Origin: Bacteroidales bacterium
Lineage (GTDB): Bacteria > Bacteroidota > Bacteroidia > Bacteroidales > UBA932
Length of the DNA: 64,000 nucleotides
Direction of reading: 5' to 3'
NCBI GenBank assembly: GCA_021371955.1
Contig: JAJFVD010000003.1
Location: 62,001-126,000 of the forward strand
Part shown: one piece after another, positions 34,852 through 42,959 of the stretch
How positions within the stretch are numbered: position 1 is the first letter of the stretch
Layout: every line of letters begins with the position of its first letter
Notes under the pieces: model-generated
Told to the model about the DNA's origin: nothing
The model's database searches: none
The model's input: the letters and a program-made list of their open reading frames with translations, nothing else
Made by a program: the position numbers and the translations under genes

Positions 34852-35901
34852 ATGGCAAAACAGAATATAAAAGACGCCATTGCGCATTACGAAAAGATTC
34901 TTGCCGAGGTTAAAAGCGGTAAGTTCAAATCATTTTACATACTCATGGGCGAAGAGCCTTTCTTTTCCGATTCTATTTCGGAAGAGATAATGAATAATGC
35001 ACTTACGCCCGAAGAGAGAGGCTTTAACCAGCTTCTTCTTTATGGAACGGATGTAGATATAAAACAGGTAATAGAGGCCTCCAGACGCTATCCCATGATG
35101 GCTGCAAGGCAACTTGTGGTAGTGCGTGAAGCGCAGGCAATAAAGGACCTTGAAGATCTTGAAAAGTATCTGAAACAACCACTTCCCACAACAATCCTCG
35201 TCTTAATTCTTACAAACAAGTCTCTGGACAAAAGAAAATCTCTATACAAGATTGCATCTGCAAACAAAGATGGAGTTGTTTTTGAATCGTTTCCCCTTGG
35301 CGACAGCGATGTCGTGGATTGGATCAACAGGTACGTGGCAAAGAAAAAAATGGAAATTGACCCTCATGCATCGATGCTGCTTGCCGACTTTAGCGGGACC
35401 GAACTGAGAAAGCTGGTTACAGAACTTGATAAACTCATACTGAATCTCTCTGAGGGACACAAGAAAATCACTGTAGGCGACATTGAGGAAAATGTTGGAA
35501 TAAGCAGGGAGTATAATGTCTTTGAGCTAAACAAAGCGTTATCCTATAAGAACATTGAGAAAATTTACAAAATTGTATTTTTCTTCTCGTCAAATCCTAA
35601 ACAGTATCCGCTTGTGAAAATTCTTCCTTCAATTTTCAGCCATTTTACCAAGATTCTGAAATATCATGCAATCAAGACTCAAAAGAGGGAGGCAGGAAGG
35701 GGAGATGCAGCTGCATATCTTGGAATACCTCCATTTTACATAGAAGAATATGATGCTGCTATTAGAAACTATCCTCCGGTTAAATGCATGAATGCAATTG
35801 CCCAGATTAGGAAATACGACTATATGGGCAAAAGCAATGAAGGGGGAGAAGCAACCGAAGGGGAGCTCCTGCAGGAGATGATATTTAAAATTATAAACTG
35901 A
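34852..35901 (+). CDS. holA: DNA polymerase III delta subunit HolA
   Basis: Clamp-loader subunit that opens the beta clamp. The 349 residues follow the delta pattern: FYILMGEEPFFSDSISEEI (about 28-46), YPMMAARQLVVVREAQ (about 81-96), a central SGTELRKLVTELDKLIL, and ISREYNVFELNKAL. The C-terminal collar domain is present. It is divergent from the hsdR-N-like gene and converges with alr, 2 bases apart. A near -7 match TAATTTAG lies at 34831-34838. Confidence 0.9.
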   Translation: MAKQNIKDAIAHYEKILAEVKSGKFKSFYILMGEEPFFSDSISEEIMNNALTPEERGFNQLLLYGTDVDIKQVIEASRRYPMMAARQLVVVREAQAIKDLEDLEKYLKQPLPTTILVLILTNKSLDKRKSLYKIASANKDGVVFESFPLGDSDVVDWINRYVAKKKMEIDPHASMLLADFSGTELRKLVTELDKLILNLSEGHKKITVGDIEENVGISREYNVFELNKALSYKNIEKIYKIVFFFSSNPKQYPLVKILPSIFSHFTKILKYHAIKTQKREAGRGDAAAYLGIPPFYIEEYDAAIRNYPPVKCMNAIAQIRKYDYMGKSNEGGEATEGELLQEMIFKIIN

Positions 35902-35903
35902 TT

Positions 35904-36998
35904 CTATTCCGTAACCACTCTGCTCACCCTTGCCGAAACTGAGGTGAAAATTTCATAGGTTATGGTTCCTAGGGTTTTAGCCAAATCGAGCGCAAGCGGC
36001 TTTTCACCGAATATTGTAACAGTGTCTCCAACCTTTGCATCAATTCCTGTAATGTCCATCATAAACATATCCATACAAATATTGCCGATTGTAGGAGCAA
36101 GAACGCCGTTAATTGCAAATGAGGCATTGCCTCTTCCGAGATGGCGGTTTATACCGTCGGCATACCCGAGCGGAACACTCGCAATTGTCTTTCCCGCCTC
36201 GTCTGCTATGCCAAATCTTCCATAGCCTACAGTAACATTTTTGACGGTTTTAATCTGGACAATTGGAGCCTCGAGGGAAGCCACAGGTTTAAGGGATGTG
36301 TTTCCTTCTACATATGTCGAACCATATATTCCAATGCCAAGACGGACCATATCAAACTGATATTCAGGAAACCTCTCGATTCCGGAAGAATTTAGAATAT
36401 GCTTAATGGGCCTGACAGGAAAAACCGGTGCAATTATGTCGTACATGTATGTAAAAAGTTCAATCTGAGACTTTGTAAAATCGTCGTGTAGATCATATTC
36501 GGCCGACGAAAGGTGGGAGAATACCGATTTTACATCAATAGATCTGTTTGTCTCAAGAAAGATTTTCAAATCGTCTATCTCTTCTTTCATGAAGCCCACA
36601 CGACTCATGCCCGTGTCCAGCTTAATGTGTGCCGGCCAGGATTTCAGCCCAAGTTTTGAAATTGCTGCAACAAAGGACTTTGCAGCATCAAAATTAACAA
36701 TACTTGGTTCAAGTCCGCTTTGAATTATCTCTTCGAAATTGTCATATCCCGGCGTGAGGATAACAATTGGTAACTTTATACCTGCATTTTTTAATTTTTT
36801 GCCCTCTATTGGGAAGGCTACGCCTAAATAATCGGCACCAAACTCTTCAAGTAATCTTGAAATTTCAACATCACCGTGCCCATAGGCATTCGCCTTTACT
36901 AACACGAGTAATTTGGTTGATTTTGAGAGTTTTGAGCGGAAATAATTGTAGTTTTCAAGCAGTTTTGACCTGCTGATTTTTAGTTGGGAATGGTTCAT
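35904..36998 (-). CDS. alr: Alanine racemase
   Basis: PLP enzyme making D-alanine for the stem peptide. The 364 residues have the PLP-lysine motif LVKANAYGHGDVEI (about 33-46), MSRVGF (about 131) and a C-terminal beta domain (GYGRFGIADEAGKTIASVPLGYADG split over about 265-290; GNICMDMFMMD). It is a stand-alone enzyme of normal length. In many Bacteroides it is fused to MurF, which is not the case here. A -7 element lies 20 bases upstream. Confidence 0.95.
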   Translation of the reverse strand: MNHSQLKISRSKLLENYNYFRSKLSKSTKLLVLVKANAYGHGDVEISRLLEEFGADYLGVAFPIEGKKLKNAGIKLPIVILTPGYDNFEEIIQSGLEPSIVNFDAAKSFVAAISKLGLKSWPAHIKLDTGMSRVGFMKEEIDDLKIFLETNRSIDVKSVFSHLSSAEYDLHDDFTKSQIELFTYMYDIIAPVFPVRPIKHILNSSGIERFPEYQFDMVRLGIGIYGSTYVEGNTSLKPVASLEAPIVQIKTVKNVTVGYGRFGIADEAGKTIASVPLGYADGINRHLGRGNASFAINGVLAPTIGNICMDMFMMDITGIDAKVGDTVTIFGEKPLALDLAKTLGTITYEIFTSVSARVSRVVTE

Positions 36999-37017
36999 TG
37001 GAAAAAAATTTCGCTTG

Positions 37018-37025
37018 CAAAGTTA
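37018..37025 (-). promoter_or_regulatory. Predicted -7 element of alr
   Basis: TAACTTTG on the minus strand, an exact TAnnTTTG match, 19 bases before the alr ATG. Confidence 0.5.
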
Positions 37026-37066
37026 TAAAATGTTTAAAAAAAGTATCATTGTAAGAAAAAACTTTA

Positions 37067-37074
37067 TACATTTG
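37067..37074 (+). promoter_or_regulatory. Predicted -7 element of the small lipoprotein gene
   Basis: TACATTTG matches TAnnTTTG, 38 bases before the ATG at 37113. The A-rich leader that follows is typical of well-expressed Bacteroidota genes. Confidence 0.5.
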
Positions 37075-37112
37075 CGGCCGAATTAACAAACAAACCTAAA
37101 ACATTTTATAAA

Positions 37113-37574
37113 ATGAAAGTACAAACAATTCTTGCAGCTGCAGCAATCAGCGTAGCTCTCATCTCTTGCGGAACAAAAGAGAAACCAGTTTCAGAACAAC
37201 TTGTTGGTCAGTGGACAGGTGTTGACTCAATCACTGTTACAGTTCTTGACTCACTTGGAACACCTACAACTCAAACTATCGCTGCCCCTATCGATCTTGA
37301 GTACATTGCTGACAGCACATTTACAGCAGTTGTTAAAGTTAATGACAGCACAAATGTAACTCTAGGTGGTATCGCTACTATCGCAGAAGCAGCTGTTAAC
37401 TTTACAGGTTCTATGACTTGTGACCAAACTCTTGAAGTAACTGGTAACATGACTCTCGCAGGTGCTGACACTCTTTATGTAAACTACACAGGTGTTAACG
37501 CTGAAGCTCGCATTACACACGAAGGCAAAGCTATGGTTGTTCGTAAAGCTGTTGAAGCTGCACCGGCAAAATAG
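37113..37574 (+). CDS. Small lipoprotein, probably highly expressed
   Basis: A 153-residue lipoprotein (signal to LISC, Cys19), then a beta-rich, Thr/Val-rich body starting EQLVGQWTGVDSITVTVLD, reminiscent of lipocalin-like or copper-resistance-like small beta-barrel lipoproteins; I cannot assign a family. Codon choice differs from neighbours: GCT, GTT, GGT, AAC, ATC, CTT and ACT are strongly preferred and rare codons are nearly absent, a pattern usual for very highly expressed genes. It has its own promoter and a strong terminator (37602-37659), so it is monocistronic. Confidence 0.8.
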   Translation: MKVQTILAAAAISVALISCGTKEKPVSEQLVGQWTGVDSITVTVLDSLGTPTTQTIAAPIDLEYIADSTFTAVVKVNDSTNVTLGGIATIAEAAVNFTGSMTCDQTLEVTGNMTLAGADTLYVNYTGVNAEARITHEGKAMVVRKAVEAAPAK

Positions 37575-38138
37575 TTATTTCGCAATCGCATTGAAACAAT
37601 GGCGACAAATTGGTTCGTAGGCGTCTTTTTCGCCAAGTACGACTAATTTGTCGCTTTTTGTTATTCTATGTGAATGATGTGCGAGGTTACCGCACTTTAC
37701 GCAAATTGCGTGAACTTTTGTAACATATTCGGCAACTGCCATGAAATCGGGCATCGGCCCGAAAGGTTTTCCAAGATAGTCCATATCGAGACCCGCAACA
37801 ATTACCCTTACACCATTTGATGCCAATTGCTGGCAAACGTCTACAATACTCTTGTCAAAAAACTGGGCCTCGTCAATACCTACAACTTCCACATCCCCGG
37901 CATACAATAAAATACTTGAAGGTGATTCTACCGGAGTGGACCTGATAGCATTCGAGTCGTGGGAAACAACTTCCGAAACAGAGTATCTCACATCTATCAT
38001 CGGTTTGAATATTTCAACACTCTGATTGGCGAATTTAGCCCTTTTGAGTCTTCGGATGAGCTCTTCAGTTTTTCCGCTAAACATCGACCCGCATATCACT
38101 TCAATCCAGCCCTCTTTTTTTGCGCTTTCTAAAAACAT
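37575..38138 (-). CDS. tdk: Thymidine kinase
   Basis: Type II thymidine kinase of the pyrimidine salvage pathway. About 187 residues: P-loop [15 protein letters not shown] (about 18-32), the DEAQFFD motif, [15 protein letters not shown], and a zinc site with CVKCG and a later CRHC. The frame is open to 38429, but that extension overlaps the divergent gene and has no homology. The ATG at 38136-38138, with a -7 element at 38161-38168, is the real start. The stop abuts the convergent lipoprotein gene. Confidence 0.94.
   Translation of the reverse strand: MFLESAKKEGWIEVICGSMFSGKTEELIRRLKRAKFANQSVEIFKPMIDVRYSVSEVVSHDSNAIRSTPVESPSSILLYAGDVEVVGIDEAQFFDKSIVDVCQQLASNGVRVIVAGLDMDYLGKPFGPMPDFMAVAEYVTKVHAICVKCGNLAHHSHRITKSDKLVVLGEKDAYEPICRHCFNAIAK
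37602..37659 (+). terminator. Large intrinsic terminator inside the convergent tdk gene
   Basis: Arms GCGACAAATT (37602-37611) and AATTTGTCGC (37645-37654) are perfectly complementary. The stem extends inward as CGTA/TACG after a small bulge and has an inner GGCG...CGCC hairpin. TTTTT follows at 37655-37659. It terminates the plus-strand lipoprotein transcript and lies antisense within tdk codons. Confidence 0.85.
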
Positions 38139-38144
38139 TTTGTT

Positions 38145-38152
38145 TACTTTTG
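38145..38152 (+). promoter_or_regulatory. Predicted -7 element for the gene at 38179
   Basis: TACTTTTG matches TAnnTTTG, 26 bases before the ATG at 38179. It faces the tdk -7 element at close range, so the two divergent promoters overlap and may compete. Confidence 0.45.
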
Positions 38153-38160
38153 TATCTATA

Positions 38161-38168
38161 CAAAGATA
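38161..38168 (-). promoter_or_regulatory. Predicted -7 element of tdk
   Basis: TATCTTTG on the minus strand, an exact TAnnTTTG match, 22 bases before the tdk ATG. Confidence 0.5.
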
Positions 38169-38178
38169 AAAAGTTCGA

Positions 38179-38871
38179 ATGCTAAATAATAATAAAGTTG
38201 CCGAAATTAGAATAATTATTTCGGGATTATTACAAGATCTTGACACTCTGGAAAATTCCAGAGTTATTTCACCGCTAAAATGGGAAGAGATTTTTATTTC
38301 TCTGGATACAATCAGGGCAAAATTTAATACTATAAAGGCCGAACAGGATAAACCGCTGCCAGTTGACAATCTCCTTAATGCCCGTGACGAAGAGATTAAA
38401 AAACTCAGTCTTGCATTTGCCGAACTCAAAAGAGCATTTGCAGACGTTCAGCTTAATGTGTCAAAATCATTTATACCAAATATTCCGCAATCGCCCAAAA
38501 AAGCTGTTTTGGCAGAGGAACCGCAAAAATTATTTTCAGATGACGAGGGTGAGGAGATCGAGCTGTTTGATGATAAACTTCCGATTCTTGATGCCGCAAG
38601 AGGTTCGCTCCATTCATGGAAAACTGATATGCCCGGTCCAAAGGTTTCGGATATCCGCAGTGCAATAACCCTCAACGATAAACTGTTTTTTATAAAGGAA
38701 CTTTTCAACGACGACGAGGAACAATACAGGCTCAGCATAGAGAGGCTTAATGAAATGTACACTCTTGACGAGGCAGTGGATTACATAAGGGGCGCGTTTC
38801 CCGAGTGGGAGGAGGATTCAAATGGAGTATACAGGTTTCTGATGATTATGAGAAGAAGATACGATGTCTAA
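38179..38871 (+). CDS. Conserved Bacteroidota protein of unknown function
   Basis: A 230-residue acidic, mostly helical cytoplasmic protein without signal or membrane segment. The N-terminal half is low in conservation and partly coiled-coil-like (about 60-95). The C-terminal block ([19 protein letters not shown] about 155-173, then [16 protein letters not shown] and [11 protein letters not shown]) is a pattern I recognise from uncharacterised Bacteroidota proteins next to rsmI or tdk. It overlaps rsmI by 8 bases, suggesting coupled translation. No function can be given. Confidence 0.85.
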   Translation: MLNNNKVAEIRIIISGLLQDLDTLENSRVISPLKWEEIFISLDTIRAKFNTIKAEQDKPLPVDNLLNARDEEIKKLSLAFAELKRAFADVQLNVSKSFIPNIPQSPKKAVLAEEPQKLFSDDEGEEIELFDDKLPILDAARGSLHSWKTDMPGPKVSDIRSAITLNDKLFFIKELFNDDEEQYRLSIERLNEMYTLDEAVDYIRGAFPEWEEDSNGVYRFLMIMRRRYDV

Positions 38872-39541
38872 ATTGTATATCATACCAACCCCGATAGGGA
38901 ATCTTGAGGATATCACACTTCGTGCCTTAAGGATCCTTGGAGAGGTGGATTTAATACTTGCAGAGGACACACGGACAAGTTCGGTGCTGCTGAAAAAGTA
39001 CGACATAAAAACCAGGATGGAGTCCCATCATAAATTCAATGAGCACAGGAGCGTTGAAGGCGTTGCAGACAGAATAGAATCCGGAATAAATATCGCACTG
39101 ATTTCAGATGCCGGAACACCCGGGATTTCGGATCCGGGATTTCTTTTAACAAGAGTTTGCAAAGACAGAGGAATTGATGTCGAGACCCTTCCGGGGGCTA
39201 CAGCATTTGTCCCTGCTCTGGTCAACTCTGCATTTCCTCTTGACCGTTTTTGCTTTGAAGGGTTTCTCCCGCTGAAGAAGGGACGGCAGACCAAGTTGAA
39301 GGAACTTAGCACTGAGCCAAGGACAATGATATTTTATGAGTCTCCTTACAGGCTGGTTAAAACGCTGTTGCAGCTTGCAGAATATTTTGGCGCGGAAAGA
39401 GAGGCATCTGTCTCAAGGGAACTGACCAAGTTTTACGAGGAGAACAGGAGGGGAACGGTTACAGAACTGGCAGAATGGTACACAAAACATGAACCCAAAG
39501 GAGAGATTGTTCTGGTTGTGGGAGGGAAATCAAAAGATTAA
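38864..39541 (+). CDS. rsmI: 16S rRNA (cytidine1402-2'-O)-methyltransferase RsmI
   Basis: Tetrapyrrole-methylase-fold enzyme that 2'-O-methylates C1402 of 16S rRNA, the same base targeted by RsmH at 11172-12083. The 225 residues begin LYIPTPIGNLEDITLRALR and include LISDAGTPGISDPGFLL (about 78-94), LPGATAFVPALVNSAFP and FYESPYRLVKTL. It is somewhat shorter than the about 280-residue enterobacterial enzyme, as it lacks part of the C-terminal extension. Confidence 0.95.
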   Translation: MSKLYIIPTPIGNLEDITLRALRILGEVDLILAEDTRTSSVLLKKYDIKTRMESHHKFNEHRSVEGVADRIESGINIALISDAGTPGISDPGFLLTRVCKDRGIDVETLPGATAFVPALVNSAFPLDRFCFEGFLPLKKGRQTKLKELSTEPRTMIFYESPYRLVKTLLQLAEYFGAEREASVSRELTKFYEENRRGTVTELAEWYTKHEPKGEIVLVVGGKSKD

Positions 39542-39571
39542 AATCAATTAAAATTTTCGGGAGGGAGAGAG

Positions 39572-40522
39572 ATGAAGGGGAGAGGGAAAGTCACAAAATC
39601 GCACGCAAGAGGCGTCGTGATTCTTATTTTTATTGTCCTTATTATTCAGGCCTTACTGTTTGTGTTTAACAGTGTTGAAGAATACAACAGAATAAGCGGG
39701 AACGGGAATACTACGGTAAATGAACCCGGCTCCGATGCGGCACTGAAAGACGAAAAAAACAGGTCAGGCGAAAAACAAGTGCCGCATAATGGCAACAGAA
39801 ACATTGCTGCTGTTACTGAATCCGGAACTTCCCAAACAGATAAGGTCCCTTTTTATTTTGACCCCAATACAATCGAAATGGATGGACTTTTAAAGCTTGG
39901 CCTGTCGAAAAAAGAGGCAAGGGTAATAGTCAATTACCGGAGTAAAGGAGGGAAATTCAAACGGAGTGATGATTTGTCAAAAATTTATCTGCTCACGAAA
40001 GAGAATTACAACAGGATTAAAGACTATGTTGTTATTCCTGAAGAAGAGAATAATAGTGTGAAACCGTCTTTTACTTCAGATACTCTCAATAATGCCTTTT
40101 CCGCACAAAAACCGGCGTATGCAAAGAGAATAATTGATCTTAACAGCGCCGACTCAATTGATTTGATTTCCCTACCCGGAATTGGCCCTTACTTTGCCGG
40201 GAAAATTATTGACTACAGGGCAAGACTGGGCGGATTCGCGTCAAGCGAACAACTAATGGATATCTACGGAATTGACAAAGAGAGATACTCTGTATTTTGT
40301 GACAAGGTATGGGCAGACAAGTCAAAAGTAGTTAAGATTAAGCTGTCAGAAGCCTCTGCAGACGATCTCGCCAGAAATCCATATATTGGAGCATATGTTG
40401 CCCGGTCAATTGTAAGATTCAGAGAATCAACAAAAAACGACATCGTTACAGTTGCTGCACTCGTTGTTAATAAAATCATAAAAGAAGAAATTGCCAAAAT
40501 TCTGGAATTTTATCTTGAGTAA
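39572..40522 (+). CDS. Membrane-anchored helix-hairpin-helix (ComEA-like) protein
   Basis: A 316-residue protein with one N-terminal transmembrane helix (about 15-33), a low-complexity linker, and at least two helix-hairpin-helix units: about 95-150 (LLKLGLSKKEARVIVNYRSK) and about 185-240 (LNSADSIDLISLPGIGPYFA, then IIDYRARLGGF), with a degenerate third. ComEA-type HhH domains bind double-stranded DNA during uptake; in Bacteroidota such proteins are common, but their role is not established. It is preceded by an unusually good purine-rich Shine-Dalgarno stretch (GGGAGGGAGAGAG) for this phylum. Confidence 0.85.
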   Translation: MKGRGKVTKSHARGVVILIFIVLIIQALLFVFNSVEEYNRISGNGNTTVNEPGSDAALKDEKNRSGEKQVPHNGNRNIAAVTESGTSQTDKVPFYFDPNTIEMDGLLKLGLSKKEARVIVNYRSKGGKFKRSDDLSKIYLLTKENYNRIKDYVVIPEEENNSVKPSFTSDTLNNAFSAQKPAYAKRIIDLNSADSIDLISLPGIGPYFAGKIIDYRARLGGFASSEQLMDIYGIDKERYSVFCDKVWADKSKVVKIKLSEASADDLARNPYIGAYVARSIVRFRESTKNDIVTVAALVVNKIIKEEIAKILEFYLE

Positions 40523-40544
40523 GAGTGTGATTTATTTATCTTTG
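40515..40544 (+). promoter_or_regulatory. Predicted promoter of the ABC exporter operon
   Basis: TTG at 40515-40517, 19-base spacer, then TATCTTTG at 40537-40544. This matches the -33/-7 pattern well and lies 48 bases before the ATG at 40593. Confidence 0.55.
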
Positions 40545-40592
40545 TTTTCTTAAGACAATAAATTCAATAATACATTAATATCTTAGCAGAGG

Positions 40593-41498
40593 ATGAGTAT
40601 CATAAGCTGTAACAATGTGGTTAAAAAGTTTAACCAGTTTACTGCGCTTGACAGCGTCTCTATTGAGGTTCCAAAAGCCACTGTGTTTGGCCTGCTGGGA
40701 CCTAACGGAGCAGGCAAGACAACCCTGATTCGAATAATCAACCAAATTACAGTACCCGATTCCGGCACTGTTTTTTTTAACGGAAAGCCAATTCAGCAAT
40801 CGGATATAGCCTATATAGGATATCTGCCCGAAGAGAGAGGGCTGTATAAAAAAATGAAGGTAGGCGAACAGGCACTGTACCTTGCCCGTTTAAAGGGGCT
40901 TAGTCATGCAGATGCAAACAGGGAGCTTAAGCAGTGGTTTATAAAATTTGGCATTCAGGCATGGTGGAACAAAAAAGTTGAGGAGCTTTCCAAAGGGATG
41001 GCCCAGAAGGTTCAGTTTATTACAACTGTTTTGCACAAACCTTCACTTCTCATTTTAGATGAGCCGTTCAGCGGATTTGACCCAATAAATGTTCAGATTA
41101 TAAGAAATGAAATTTTGAATATGAAGGCAAATGGTGCAACTATAATTCTCTCCACACACAATATGGAGTCGGTAGAAGAGTTGTGCGACAATATTGCTCT
41201 TATTAACAAGTCAAAACTGATTATTTCGGGCGGGTTGGAGCAAATTCGCAGAGATCACGGGAGAAACGAAGTTGAGCTTCTTTACAGATCCGATTCTCAG
41301 GTGAATGTTGTAAGCAACTCTCTTTATACCCTTGTTTCGGACGAAGACCATAAAGGAGCCCGCAGAGCCGTTTTAGAGGTTACAAAAGGTTCTAAATCTT
41401 CCGAAGTATTGGGAGAGTTGATTACAAAAGTGGACATTGTCTCATATAAAGAGTTGATTCCAAGGATGAATGATATATTTATTAAGTTAGTGAGCTAA
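40593..41498 (+). CDS. ABC exporter ATP-binding protein (NatA/DrrA-like)
   Basis: A 301-residue ATPase with Walker A GPNGAGKTT (about 35-43), signature LSKGMAQKVQF (about 134), Walker B LLILDEPFSGFDP and a C-terminal DUF4162-like region. This subclass pairs with ABC-2 permeases such as NatB. The permease follows 98 bases downstream, separated by the second copy of the 94-bp element. The substrate is unknown; sodium or drug export are family possibilities. Confidence 0.9.
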   Translation: MSIISCNNVVKKFNQFTALDSVSIEVPKATVFGLLGPNGAGKTTLIRIINQITVPDSGTVFFNGKPIQQSDIAYIGYLPEERGLYKKMKVGEQALYLARLKGLSHADANRELKQWFIKFGIQAWWNKKVEELSKGMAQKVQFITTVLHKPSLLILDEPFSGFDPINVQIIRNEILNMKANGATIILSTHNMESVEELCDNIALINKSKLIISGGLEQIRRDHGRNEVELLYRSDSQVNVVSNSLYTLVSDEDHKGARRAVLEVTKGSKSSEVLGELITKVDIVSYKELIPRMNDIFIKLVS

Positions 41499-41507
41499 TT
41501 CAGAGAT

Positions 41508-41597
41508 ATGAAACGAGCATGTTCAATAAACGCAGACTTCCATAAAAATAATACATGCGAGTTCCATCAGACCATTAGAATAAAAATTATTTACTGA
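41508..41597 (+). CDS. Possible 29-residue leader/small peptide (copy 2, ATG start)
   Basis: ATG...TGA frame inside the repeated element, encoding 29 residues beginning MKRACSINADFHKNNTCEF and ending in RIKIIY. Its TGA overlaps the permease ATG as TGATG, an arrangement seen in translational coupling or leader-peptide control. Cys5, His12, Cys17 and His20 are shared with copy 1. Against it: the nucleotide changes between copies are not concentrated at third codon positions. Confidence 0.4.
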   Translation: MKRACSINADFHKNNTCEFHQTIRIKIIY

Positions 41598-41602
41598 TGA
41601 AA
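41509..41602 (+). repeat. 94-bp repeated junction element, copy 2
   Basis: Plus-strand copy of the element at 27697-27790 (83/94 identical, no gaps). It begins 10 bases after the ATPase stop and ends in the first two codons of the permease. Stem arms are at 41510-41522 and 41553-41565; all 11 differences between copies fall outside the arms, in the loop or between the 3' arm and the TGATG junction. Confidence 0.9.
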
Positions 41603-42949
41603 ACAGATAAACTATTTCTTATAATTTCAAGAGAATTCTTAATCCGGGTTAAGAAAAAATCTTTTATTTTTCTTACAATCCTGACTCCAATATTCTTTGC
41701 CGCTTTAGTAGTGCTGCCTTCTCTTATTATGACACTTTCGTCCGGAGAAGAGGGACAAAAAATTCTGGTAGTGGACAAGTCGTCTGTATGCGCGGCTTTC
41801 TTCAAAAACTCAAAAGAGTATATTTACGAGTTTAATGCCAATGCAAACATCGATGCACTTAAAAAAGACTTTGCAAACAGCGGTTATTATGCAATGGTTG
41901 AGGTATCCCCTCTTGACTCAAATTTAAATGTTGCAGTAACTGCCCTTTCGACCAAACAGTTAAACATCGACACTAAGAAGGAGATTGAAAACAGTGTTCA
42001 GAAGGCTGTTGAGAAGAACAAACTTCAGAAATACAACATTGAAAACCTGGACACAATATTGAAGGATATTAAAACCAATGTTAGTATTAAAACCTTTACA
42101 ATAGGCGAGGAGGGAGACGAAAAGGTGGGAATGGTTGAAATATACATGGCTATTGCATATATCAGCAGCTTTATGATATATATGTTTATTTTCATGTTCG
42201 GTTCGATGGTAATGAGAGGGGTAATTGAGGAGAAGACAAACAGGATCGTGGAAGTAATAATATCTTCTGTTAAGCCTTTTGAACTTATGCTTGGCAAGAT
42301 ACTCGGCGTGGGATCTGTTGCGCTTTTGCAGTTTATTATATGGGTTGGGCTCACTGTAGGGATAATATTTGGTGTGTCGTCTTTCATTGGCGTGGATAAA
42401 TTAGCCGGAAATGAGCAGGTTACATCGTCTGTTATGGGTGGTGCCGGAGCAGGAGATATGGCCAGTGTAACTGCATCTCTTTCAGAAAACAGCTCACCTA
42501 TGAATGACGTTTTGAGCGCTCTCTCGGGAGTTGACTTTGTGTCTATAATATTAGCGTTCCTTGCATACTTCATACTGGGATATCTTTTGTATGCCTCTAT
42601 GTTTGCAGCGGTGGGTTCGGCAGTTGATAACGAGGCCGATACGCAGCAGCTTATATTCCCTGTCACTTTGCCTCTGATTATCGGGTTATTCATAATGATT
42701 CATACCTTTCAATACCCGGACAGCACTCTTTCATTCTGGGGGTCTATGATTCCATTCACCTCTCCAATGGTAATGATGGCAAGAGCTCCTTTCGGTGTTC
42801 CTGTATGGGAGATGGCATTGTCTATAGGGCTTCTTTTCGGAACGTTCCTTTTTATGACTTATGTTTCGGCAAAAATATACAGGGTTGGTATTCTGATGTA
42901 TGGAAAGAAGGCAACCTTCAAGGACCTTATCAAATGGCTTAAATATTAA
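41597..42949 (+). CDS. ABC-2 type exporter permease (NatB-like)
   Basis: A 450-residue membrane protein. It has an N-terminal transmembrane helix (about 22-45), a long extracytoplasmic domain (about 50-185) and a C-terminal set of about five or six helices, including VEIYMAIAYISSFMIYMFIF, then MRGVIEEKTNRIVEVIISSV, the hallmark ABC2 coupling-helix region, and FLAYFILGYLLYASMFAAVG. It is the membrane partner of the upstream ATPase. Its start codon is fused to the 3' end of the repeated 94-bp element. Confidence 0.9.
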   Translation: MKTDKLFLIISREFLIRVKKKSFIFLTILTPIFFAALVVLPSLIMTLSSGEEGQKILVVDKSSVCAAFFKNSKEYIYEFNANANIDALKKDFANSGYYAMVEVSPLDSNLNVAVTALSTKQLNIDTKKEIENSVQKAVEKNKLQKYNIENLDTILKDIKTNVSIKTFTIGEEGDEKVGMVEIYMAIAYISSFMIYMFIFMFGSMVMRGVIEEKTNRIVEVIISSVKPFELMLGKILGVGSVALLQFIIWVGLTVGIIFGVSSFIGVDKLAGNEQVTSSVMGGAGAGDMASVTASLSENSSPMNDVLSALSGVDFVSIILAFLAYFILGYLLYASMFAAVGSAVDNEADTQQLIFPVTLPLIIGLFIMIHTFQYPDSTLSFWGSMIPFTSPMVMMARAPFGVPVWEMALSIGLLFGTFLFMTYVSAKIYRVGILMYGKKATFKDLIKWLKY

Positions 42950-42959
42950 AACAGTTAAT

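Noticed and set aside
34363..34887. Type I restriction system
   Set aside because: Only an HsdR-N-like domain is present; no helicase, methylase or specificity subunit nearby.
38139..38429. N-terminal extension of tdk to 284 codons
   Set aside because: The extension overlaps the divergent gene at 38179 and both promoters; homology begins at the ATG at 38136-38138.
42900..42959. Longer start for the 5'-nucleotidase C-terminal domain gene
   Set aside because: It would overlap the permease gene and bury the signal peptide; ATG 42960 gives a proper secretion signal.
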